A DNA stretch of 12,203 nucleotides. Origin: Euperipatoides rowelli. Lineage: Eukaryota > Onychophora > Udeonychophora > Euonychophora > Peripatopsidae. Numbering within the stretch: the first letter of the stretch is position 1; each line of letters opens with the position of its first letter. A program made the translations under genes and the position numbers. The stretch lies in NCBI GenBank assembly GCA_003024985.2, contig PXIH01S0022773.1; one strand, 5' to 3'. Shown here piece after piece: positions 1 through 10,800 of the stretch. The notes under the pieces are model-generated. The model was not told the origin of the DNA. It saw only the letters and a program-made list of their open reading frames with translations, and did no database searches.

Positions 1-374
1 TTTTTTTTTTGTTATAATTCGTTAAAAAGGGGAGGGGGTCTAACAAACATACTAAATTGTTTAGGAAATGAATATCTGTGGAGATATAATAACGTTTAAG
101 GGNATACCGTATCACATATGTGGTTGAAAATTGTTTTTTGTTCTTACAATTTTAAAAATGTGTATAAGTATCACATTTAGCCTACCATACTTTTAAGCTT
201 TACTTTTTAAACATGGTTTGATCTGTTTCTTTCAATTTAATGGATAATTTTAATTACATATTATTTTAATGTTAAATAAATTGTTCTAAGTATGATGTTT
301 ATTCATTAAAACTGTGACAGCATACCAAAGTGAATACAGTTAATAAAAGTGTTTTTCTTAGGCCTATTATATCA

Positions 375-437
375 GTGTTTTAATTAACCAAGGCTAAAAT
401 TAAAACACCTTATGAAGGAGCCTATATTATATAGGCT
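375..437. repeat. Two adjacent perfect inverted repeats
   Basis: GTGTTTTAATT (375-385) pairs perfectly with AATTAAAACAC (398-408) over a 12-base loop. Ten bases on, AGCCTATAT (419-427) pairs with ATATAGGCT (429-437) around one base. The palindrome TAGGCCTA lies just before them at 359-366. Function unknown; possibly an edge of an old mobile element. Confidence 0.6.
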
Positions 438-613
438 ACATAATTTTTACATTTTCTCCACTTATACAGTATAGAGTATGTATCAATATTGAGAAACCTG
501 CATTAGTTTTAAAAATGTTAGGCACTAAAACAATCTATAATTCTTTAAAAAAATTAGCTAAGTTAATAGTGGTATTCACTCTAATATAATTGCAGATTAG
601 CATGAAATTTTGG

Positions 614-706
614 AAAAAAAAACCCGCTTGGGTTTTTAAGCACTTGGGTTTTTTCAAGTGGGCCCAGCCGAAAAAACCCACTGGGTTTTTTTCGGGCTGG
701 GCCCAC
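614..706. repeat. GC-rich inverted-repeat island (stacked hairpins of GGGTTTTT/AAAAACCC)
   Basis: The main hairpin pairs 658-680 with 682-706 around a 1-base centre; the arms are complementary apart from two single-base indels, and both end in the palindromic TGGGCCCA region. Two smaller hairpins precede it: AAAAACCC/GGGTTTTT (618-625 with 630-637) and CACTTG/CAAGTG (641-646 with 655-660). The island stands out from its AT-rich surroundings. It may be a fragment of a foldback or miniature transposon, but no target-site duplication was identified. Confidence 0.7.
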
Positions 707-1140
707 ATCGGCGAACCCTGAAAATATGTTTCTCTTTCATTGTGTGTACATAAAGTTAAAAAAAGTAATAAACAGGCGATTTAAGTGAAAAAAATATTCA
801 AAGGTACAATATGGGTGACTTAAAAAATGAGAAAACAAAAAAACTCATTTAACTTAAATTTAACAGATTTGAACAAATTTTGAAGTTAATTCCTCATAAA
901 TTGGGTCTGTAAAAGTTTTTTTTTTTTTTTCAAATGTAGCCTACATTAATCACAATAGAATAAAACCTGCTAATATTGGTAGTTTATGAAAATTGACTAA
1001 TTGGTGGATACAAAGTCCTATTACAGTACCGTACTTCTAGTTATTCAAAACATTTTATTCTACAGAAATTAATAGCTATTGCGCATTATAAAATTTATTT
1101 GCATATTTCTGTGAATTATGTTTTTGACACTCATGGGTTC

Positions 1141-1174
1141 AGGTGTTTTACAGAGATTCACTGTAAAATCACCT
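1141..1174. repeat. Near-perfect inverted repeat, 13-bp stem
   Basis: AGGTGTTTTACAG (1141-1153) pairs with CTGTAAAATCACCT (1161-1174) with one extra base in the right arm and a 7-base loop. If the transcript extends this far it would form a stem-loop in the 3' UTR. Confidence 0.5.
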
Positions 1175-1611
1175 ATTTCTGTTCAACCTAAAAACAAAAG
1201 AGAAAAATATAATAAGAATTAAAAAAACAAAGTCTTGCTGTAATACAAGGCAAAAAGCACACATGTTGTAACAATATTAATAAGTACTTAGTGGTTCACA
1301 AGACTCAGTGGCCACCTTAATATCTAAGTTAAATAGGCTAATCTTACTTATAGCATTTATTATATCCAATCTAGTTGGATTATTTGTAGAAAACATGAAC
1401 ATGAACATAAATTTTTATAATATCAAAATTTATTTATAAAAATACAATAACACTTCCTTTGGAGAAAATGGGATAGAGAAACAAAAACATTTCCACAAGA
1501 TTATATATAGTTTTTAAAGTGCTAATGACAAACACAAAAAAGGCTTTCCTTATTGAAACAATTCCTACTCAGAGAAATTTAGTAGATAGCAAGACAAATA
1601 TAAAAATCTCA

Positions 1612-1617
1612 TTTATT
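1612..1617 (-). terminator. Candidate polyadenylation signal AATAAA
   Basis: The plus strand reads TTTATT, so the gene strand reads AATAAA. It is the first canonical hexamer after the stop, about 200 bases downstream, with a T-rich stretch containing TTTGTCTTG just beyond. Further copies at 1429-1434 and 1356-1361 could give longer UTRs. AATAAA is frequent by chance in such AT-rich DNA. Confidence 0.3.
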
Positions 1618-1817
1618 GCTGCAGGTATAAAAACAAGAACATAACTAAATCAATCCAAAAATAAATAATGATGGAAATATTGATAATACCATTCAAATTA
1701 CCAGATTAAAAACATACTCCAAATGGAGAAAATAATAATTCAATTTCTAATAAGTCATAACTACGACTTTACTAGAAAATATAAATTAAGCACTCACAAA
1801 CAAAACTAAAATATAAA

Positions 1818-4800
1818 TTAAACAATTTTTGCAATCATAGTTACTCCTTCAGCTTTCACCTCGTAAAATTCAGACCATGAAGTAAATAAATTCTCGAACA
1901 AAAGAAATTGTCTTAAGGATTCAGGAAGCTCTAGTAAAGGGACTTTTTTTACTAAATCTGGACCAAATAATTTACGAATTGAATGCCCACATAATTGTAT
2001 CAAAGGTTGTGGTTGTCCACTCAAAATCATTAATAATTCGAAAAACTCTTCATTATCTTCTACAATTTCTGTATTTAAGTCAACAAGATAGGTCTCAATT
2101 GGTTGAAATATCTTGTCTTGACTAATATTATAACCAGCACTTAAAAGCATTAAAAGCACTTCTAAATTCATGATGAAGGGTCGTTCATCTCCGGCTCGAA
2201 AACGTAATAGTTCTTTTTCTAGCCCAACTCCAAAAACGGATTCTTCTTCAAAAGTGTGCAACTCGCTGCCAGCTTTGATGAGAATTTTTACAATATCTAC
2301 ATAACCTTTATGCACAGCCCAATGAATTGCACTCCATCCATACTCATTGCATGCATTAACATTGCATCCATGTTCCAAAATAATTTGTATTATTTCTATG
2401 AAACCGTATCTTGAAGCTATGTGTAAAGCAGTTTGTCCACTGCTACTTGTTTTTTCTATATCGGCTCCATAATTTAAAAGATCTTGCACTATGTTGATTG
2501 AGTTATTTCCACAAGCACGATGTAAAGCAGTATTTCCATTTTCATCGCATCTATCAATTTCACAATTATAATTTAGTAACACTTTAATAACATCATTAGC
2601 ATTATAATAAGCAGCATAAACAATCGGAGGATAATCAGTTTCTTGAAGAGAACTAATGTTGGGACTTGCACCATATTTAAGCAATAATTCAACAAGCACA
2701 GCATTATTGCTTTCCACAGCAAATTTCATGGGTAGGGAACCATCAGGGCGCATAAAGGATGCATTAGCTCCATGCTCTAAAAGTACAGCTACAGCTTCTG
2801 GGCATTCACTTTCACATGCATAAATCAGCGGTGTTTTATCGTCATCATCAACAGCATCTACTTCACAACCAGCTTCAACCAGTAGTTTTACAAGAGGCAC
2901 TGAAGGATGACTGACATTGGGACTAAAAACATGATGTAATGACGATTTTCCAACAATATCTTTCACAGCTATTTCACAACCTGAACATATCAAAAGTTCA
3001 GCGACTGGGTAATTGTTAGTCATGCAAGCAATTAATAATGGTGAATAACGCTGAGAATATTCTCTTATGTTGATTTCTGCTCCATTTTCGATTAGTAGTT
3101 GCACAAGTTTAATATCATGGTGGCAAGCATAATGAAGAGGGGCCAATCCTTGTTCAATATTTCTGGAATTTACATCACTTCCTGATTTTATTAGAGCACA
3201 AGAAATCTCATAATGGCCTTTGGAGCAAGCTTGATGTAAAGCTGTATTTCCATCATAATTGCTAATATTTACATCACACATGTACATAGGATCACTAAAA
3301 AGAGCATTTACAATATCCAAATAACCTTTCAACGAAGCAATATGCAATGCAGTATCACCATTTTCATCTTGTTCATTAGCATCACCCATTGATTCAAGTA
3401 ATTCTTTTATCCAAAATAATCTATTTTTTTCAGCAGCAATATACATAGGAAGATAAACAAATGTTTCCCCTTTTTCATTTAATGTAGATTTAACAAGAGC
3501 GCTATTAGCAGCAATAATAGAGGCTATATCAGGATAATCATCAACAACTATACTGGAAATATTACTTTCATTGCTTTCTTTTGAGCTACTAGTATCTTCT
3601 ATTTTGCTTACTACTGTTTTAATAACTGCGGAAGCAAGATTGGCATAGCTAATAGTTTCTAAGTCTTGATGCTCAAGGGCATCAGCAGAATTATTTTTAT
3701 CAACTGGTTTTATACGGTCAACTATTTCATGTATCATGGCTGCTGCTATATCTGGATAAGTTAAATCAGCAGAAGTTTGCATTTCTGAAAAGTTTTTATT
3801 TTTATCAGCGATAATTCTACTAACAACGTCGTCAACAATAGAGGCTGCCAAATCAGAATTTTTGTCTTCTAATTCTATTTCTGAACTAAAACTCACAATA
3901 TCTGGCTCATCACCCAAGTCTCCAGTTAATCTAATGATAACATCATGGACAATAGCTTGGGCAATATCACTTGTACATTTTTCAGTAGTATCCAAAATTG
4001 CTTCTGTCACAGCCATACCTAAATTATTCTCTACATCTAACTTCACATTATCTAGTGCATCTAATTTATCTGGAAGCTTACTTGCAGGTACGTTACGAAA
4101 TGTACCTTCCAATTTATTAGCTTCTGCTCTACTAACTACTTCTTTAGCAACTGCTGAAGCCAAATTCGAATAACTGATCTGGCTAGAAGGCAAATAATCA
4201 TCAGCTTCAATAGGATTTAGATTTTCCGATATTGATGCTGATGCCATTTCTACTCGTCCAGCAACACTACCAACAATTACTGATGCAATATCAGGATAAG
4301 TTAATCTTGTTCTATTTGATTCTAAATCTGATGTTCTTAAACCAGCTAATCTGGTTTCTGCCGCAATTCTATTAACAGCTTCATTTACGATTTCTGGATA
4401 TCCTGAATAATTCAACACATTAGCATTGGGCATTGTTTCAACATTATTATTGTCTTCTGCTACTTCATTAATAGCTATTCTATCTAAAATATTACTAACT
4501 ATAGATGATGCTAAATCTGGATAATCAATTGCTGTAGCTCCTGATGTGCTTAATGAAACAGCAACTAAACTAGGAGCACTGTCAACAATTGCTGCAGCAA
4601 TGTGTGGGTACTTACTTGTTTTGTTTAACATTAAACTGGGGGATGAAACAAATGAACTATTATTTTCATCACCTAATAGGGAAGGAGTTTTTTCATTATC
4701 CATTAAACATGAATCTAGTTCAGAAATTTTTATTTGTTCATCTATTTTTTCTGATTCACTCTCATTGGTAAAAAGGGATTTGCTTGGGATACTAAGTATT

Positions 4801-7800
4801 TCATCTTCTGGCCATTTAGAATGAAGTGGAGAAATATTTTCATCATCCATTTGTGAAAATGTTAATTCAGGTGAAACTATTGGTGCTTTAGCTATTGATA
4901 AAGCACACAATGTTCCTAGGCTTAATGGAGAGCTAACTGTGACATCTCTAGTTGCTATCAAACGATTTGTAGCTTCAGAAGGAGTTACAACTGTTGTAGT
5001 TTTGTCTGTTGACAGAGTAATTGATACTACCCGTATTGGTGAGATAGAACGAGTTTGTATGTTTGAAGAAAAAACTTCAGTAGTTTCAAACAATTTATCA
5101 TCGACTGACAATTGTGTTGATGTTTTCTTGATTTTAACAGGGAATTCATTATCTATCACAGGTCCCAATTTTTTACTATCTAAAATTATTCCTTTTATAT
5201 CAGAAATATTGNAGTTTATTTCTTCATTTGTATCAGAAGTGGAATTAATACTACATGACTGGTTTAACGGGACATTATGAAATATTAATTCAGCAGTTGA
5301 ATCAATTTCAACATCAGATGAGTTATCAACTAAAGAAAGAGATTTGTTATCATCTGAAATTTGATTTCCTAAACCAGTATTGACAGCATTGCTTAAGGGT
5401 ATCTCTATATTTGCAGACAAAGTAGCTGATTCAACTTGATTAATTTCATCTATTGCAGCCATTTTATTTACTAAGTCATTTTCTATACTTTTATCAATGC
5501 TTAAAGAAACATCAATTTGGCAAGTGGGAATTTTATTGTCTATAGAAACATTTGAAACAAGTGGACTTTCATCAAATGAAATAATGTTATATTTTACTTC
5601 TGGTTCAATATCCACTTCTTTGTCTTGGGATTGTGTGTTGCTACACATATCGTCTAAATCATCAGAATGTTCCATTTTTATAGAAAAAGGATCATTTGGT
5701 AAAGGTAGCGACCCTTCTGATAAAACTAATTTATTATCAACCCCTATAGCTTCGGTTTCTAGAGTACTAAGTATAAAAGGACTCAAGCCAATCCTTTCTT
5801 CAATTTCATCAGTTTTAGAATCTGCAATTGAACGATTTTCTTGAGCTTTGTCAAGCATATTGCTTTTTATAGAAATATGTGTTCCTATAAAAAGAGGATC
5901 ATTTTCTAAAGGTAGTGACCCTTCCGATAAAACTATTTCATTATCAACTCCTATATCTTTGGTTTCTTGAGCACTGAATATAAAAGGTTTCAAGCCAATC
6001 ATTTCTTCAATTTCATCAGTTTTAGAATCTTCAACTGAACTATTTTCTTGAGATAAGGGAATTATATTTTCTATAGAAACATGTGGACTTTCATCAAATG
6101 AAATAATTTTATTGTGTTTTACTTCTGCTTCAATATCCACTTCTTTGTCTTGGAATTGTTTGTTGCTACACATATCGTCTAAATCAGAANAATGTTCCCT
6201 TTTTATAGAAAGAGGATCATTTTCTAAAGGTAGCGACCCTTCCAATAAAACTAATTTATTATCAACTCCTATAGCTTCAGTTTCTAGAGTAGTGAGTATA
6301 AAAGGACTCAAGTCAATCCTTTCTTCAATTTCATCAGTTTTAGAATCTGCAACTGAACTATTTTCTTGAGCTATGTCAAGCATATTGCGTTTTATAAGAA
6401 TAGGTGATTCGATAAAAAGAGAATCATTGTCTAAAGGTAGTGACCCTTCCGATAAAACTATTTCATTATCAACTCCTATATCTTCGGTTTCTTGAGCACT
6501 GAGTATAAAAGGTTTCAAGCCAATCTTTTCTTCAATTTCATCAGTTTTAGAATCTTCAACTGAACTATTTTCTTGTGCTATGTCAAACATATTGCTTTTT
6601 ATAGGAACAGATGTTTCTGTGTCATTAGGTTTTGTTGTCACTTCAATATTAGATGAAGCCAAATGATCTGCAGTTAAAAATATTATTTCCTTACTATCAT
6701 CAGAAATATTTTCCAAGTAATCACTTTTTAAATCTCCCAATCTCTGTTCTATCTCTACACTATCTTTCTCTACACTATTATCTATCTCTACACTATCTTT
6801 CTGCATATCAATAGCTGTACTTGTACCATTAACTTCCTTATCACTTAATAGAATTCCATTTGAGGCATCATTATCTGACAGTAAAACATTTTTTGAAACC
6901 AGTGGAAGTTTTTCAACAATATTTTCTACAAAAATAAAAGTTTCATTGTCGCAATAATCTTTTTCTACAGTATCTTCAGTAGTAATAATTTCTTCACATA
7001 CTGAAATATCTATTGGAGGAATACTGACTGAAACAATGGGACTATCAAATTGTAGAGTGCTCAGTTCATCTTTCATTTCGTTACCAGCATCATTAGCTTT
7101 CAAATCATCTGCAACTGAATTTGAAGTGGCTTGTGCATTAATATCATCTACTAGATTAGTTATATTCTCATCAGTGGATAGAATTCTTTCAAATTCAGCA
7201 TTATCTAATGATAAATTGATATTTAAAATTTCTGAGGGCTTTTTTAATTTAGAAGTTATCATTTCTTGATTAATTAACGCCTCATCATTTTGTTTTGACA
7301 TTTCATCAAGAGTTGGTAACTCATTTAATATTTCACTTTGATCTATATTGTCAGCCAAATTATTCGCATAAAGAGTTTCACAAATAATCAGTTTTTCTTT
7401 TACAGGAATATAATTATCCGTTGTATCGATGACTGATGAAAGAATTGGTAAAATATTTAATATTTCCCCTTGATCTGATATGTCGGAAAAAGTTTTACTA
7501 ATATTTGACGTTTCCATTTCAATCAATTCACTTTCTGCAATTTCTGTTTCATCTAATGAATGATTTTCAGAAACAGTTTCATAACCTGAAGGTATTGATG
7601 CTTCTGAAAAAGAATAAAATAGTTTTTCATCAGAAGAAAAAAGATTTATATTATCATTCATCATAAAACTTGATACAGCAACATGATCATTTTCAACTGA
7701 TTCCTCATTAATAAAATCTGATTTTATTGGCATCACATTTTCTGACACATCAGAAGAAATAACTGATGGTATTGGACTTGAGCATCCTGAATCTTCTTCA

Positions 7801-10800
7801 AAGAAGCTGATAGAGCTAGTAGGCATTAATTTANCCAATAATATTTGATCATCTGATGAACTTGTTAAATCACTTGCGTCAGATGAAATAATTTTAGCAA
7901 AGTTGGTTCCCTTATCAGCAGAAAGAGGTGTTTTTATTTCTTGTGTTTCATGTATGGTGAGAGGAGATATTAATCCGATTTTTGATGAAAAGTGTATAAA
8001 TTGTGCTTCCTGAATAGAACTAACAGGTAAGGTGTAAGCTAAATCTCTAACAGTAGTATCTGTAGTAGNATCAACACCATTTGGTAATATTGACACTTCA
8101 CTTGTAGAAAGGATAGTAGCCTTAAGAGGTGAAAATGGTTTGCCATCTATATATGAGGTTTGTCCATTAGCTGAAAGGTTTTCTGTAGCATTTTGATCAA
8201 TATTTGCTCCAGATTTTGTTTTAAAGTTATTGTTTCCCACTACATTCTCAGAATTATCAGGAAAATAAGAAATATGATTGGCATTATTTAAATTATCTGA
8301 CGAGACTGATTCTATATCAGCAACAATTCTTCTGGCTACATCACTTACAATAACCGATGCAACAAGAGGTGCCTCCTGAAAAGGCTGATACAACTCATNC
8401 TCAATTCCCATTGATAATAAAGCAATTACTGGAGATGAGCTATCAACAATTGCAGGACCAATAGAAGAATAAATTTTAATTTCTGGACTAACCTCTTTAG
8501 GCTTATCCAGTTCATTCTGGTTTTCATTACAGCTTTTTTTTATTTCAGGAAAATGTGTAACATCGTGCTCTTCTAGAACTCTGTTAGTTACATCATGTAC
8601 TATAAACGAAGCCATGTCAATAGCATTTTCAACCAGGTCCTTCATTTCACCTTCAGTAGCTAATATTACAGCTACTCCAGGGGAAGAACTTTCAATGATA
8701 GNTGCACCAATATGAGAGTAAGTTTCATTATTGGATGATAATCTGTCCTCTGTTGCAACANTTAACCCTGGGGGATTAAAAACATTACTTTCCANTGTTT
8801 TGGTATTGTTTTCTTCAGAAATGTCGATAGCAAGATGGGAATAGTCTGGTTTATGTTGCAAAACAGAATAGTTTGTATTGCCATCTGAAGAGTTTGGCAT
8901 TATGTTCAATTTCAATTTTTTAATATCTTTCTTGTCTTTTTTTGTAATAAGTGGCTTAGGTTCTGGACCTCCAGATATGCTTTCTCCAGGTCTGTCCATA
9001 ATTTGTTCATTATTAAACCTAGTCATTTGCTTTACCTTGTTGGATTCTTCTGCAATTCTATTAGTAACATCATCAATAATTAGTGAAGCAACATCACAAC
9101 TACTTTGGACAGAGGAGCTACTTTCGCTAGGAAATGTTATGGCAACACCACTTCCAGAACTTTCCACAATGGCTGCTCCAATATTAGGGAAGACAGACTT
9201 TTTAGAGGTTTCACTACTTACCAAGGAATCTGTTTTTGTATTACTTAATGGTTCCGGACTTAATTTCTTTGTTTCCTGCATGCTTGTTTCAAATTGTTTA
9301 CTAGCTAGTGGTATATTTTTTCTATGTTCTTCTGGAGTTAATCTACCAACAACGTCATCTACAATTACAGATGCAATATCTGGATGTGGAATTGTTCTTA
9401 TTAGATGTTCACTTTTGTCAGAGTTGATATAATTGTCAGGCACACTTCTGGAAACTCGATTTGTGACATCATCCACAATCATAGATATCATATCATTATC
9501 TTCGGATTTTGGTGCATTATCCATTACAAATGTTATAGCAACACCAGCACCAGAAGAATCAACAATTGCTGGACCAATATGGGAAAATTCATCTGTATAC
9601 TTACCNTTACTAGGATAAGCTTCCAATTTATCTATGTCGTTTATAGGCTTAAAGAAATCATCCTTATCATCATTTTTTATTTCTATAGGAGACACAAAAG
9701 GAGTTGCTTTGGTTTTAGCAAGAGGATAATCATTTGGAAAATAAAATTCCCTTCTTGCTTCTTCTTTAATCTCTCTACGTAAAATCATAGGGCGTGATGA
9801 TTCTTCCATCTGTTTCAGAAGCTCATCAATGCGATTAATACTAGATGATTTATTTTGACCACCTTTAGGTGATAAATCATACTGATTAGGCAGTCTACTT
9901 CTTCTGATCTCTGTTCCTGCTGTTGAGGGAAGGACCTTTTCTCTTAATGTTTCATCATTTCTTTGCTTAACCACATTATTCTTTACAGTCTGCCCAATTC
10001 CTTTATTTTCTTGTTCTAATGAAGAACACCTGCTATTAATATTATCAATTAATGCTTCAAGCTCGGNGAAATCAATAGGACTTATGGACCTATCTCGTTT
10101 AACAAGTTCTGCAACTGGAGGAATAATACCAGCTTTAATTATTACCTTTTGAGGGTTTCTTTTCGGGGAGTACTCAGTGTCACTAAAATTAACTTGTTGA
10201 CGAGGCTTAGGAATGGAAGATGCATTAGACTGCTTTGATTTAACATTGCTTCTAAAAGATGCGGCAAAACTAGGGCAACTTCCTCTTCGTTGAAATGAAT
10301 TTTCATTTTGACTGACAGCAGATACTCTAACAATGCTTATAGGAGAAGTTGCTTTGTCTTCAGGATAAATCTCTTGGGATGAACTGTCAATTTTTATAAT
10401 AGTATCAGCTGTTCTTGGAAGAGGCTCTATTATATCNTTTAGTCTTGAACTCTTTTTTAAAGGAATTGCTTCTACTTGGCCCAATATTTTTCTTTCAGTA
10501 AATTCATCACATGAGTAATTGGTTACATCATCAAAGGAATCTTCAGTTTGGGTATTTGAATCTTTTACTGATGTTTGACGAGAATTGTTTGGCTGTACAG
10601 GAATATTAGAAGAAGCTTTAGTTTTACGAGATTTTCTACTCCGAAGGGAAGCAAACGTAGATGTAACCTTGCTTACTGCATTTTCAATAACAGCAGCAGC
10701 TCTCTGGCGATAGTCCTCCAGCCTTGAAGCTGAAGCAGATCGTGGACGCTTTTCTTTCTTTTTACTTTTGGAAGGAATATTTGATATTGTAGCCATACTA

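Larger units (their letters stand above)
1..1817. other. 3' UTR and intergenic flank, no protein gene seen
   Basis: AT-rich sequence downstream of the minus-strand gene. No substantial reading frame, tRNA or rRNA is visible. It holds a T15 tract (916-930), a GC-rich inverted-repeat island (614-706), several perfect or near-perfect hairpins, and scattered TAGGCTA/TAGCCTA words. How much of it is 3' UTR is unknown. One N lies at 103. Confidence 0.7.

Noticed and set aside
614-706. Hairpin followed by T-runs as a bacterial rho-independent terminator
   Set aside because: The context is eukaryotic, with no bacterial gene nearby, and the T-runs are inside the arms rather than after the stem.
916-930. 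T15 tract as the tail of a retroposed element
   Set aside because: No adjacent SINE-like or coding body and no target-site duplication were seen; homopolymers are common in AT-rich flanks.
1364-1380. Small inverted repeat ATCCAA / TTGGAT
   Set aside because: A 6-bp stem with a 5-base loop is expected by chance in 1.8 kb of AT-rich DNA.
5520-6575. Tandem units as a CRISPR-like or satellite array
   Set aside because: The units are over 500 bases, keep the reading frame and evolve as protein-coding sequence.
3862-9782. Several plus-strand open frames of 60-184 codons opposite the large gene
   Set aside because: They are antisense to well-supported coding repeats, have Ser/Ile-rich translations mirroring the acidic gene, and show no domain. 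They follow from the low stop density opposite this composition.
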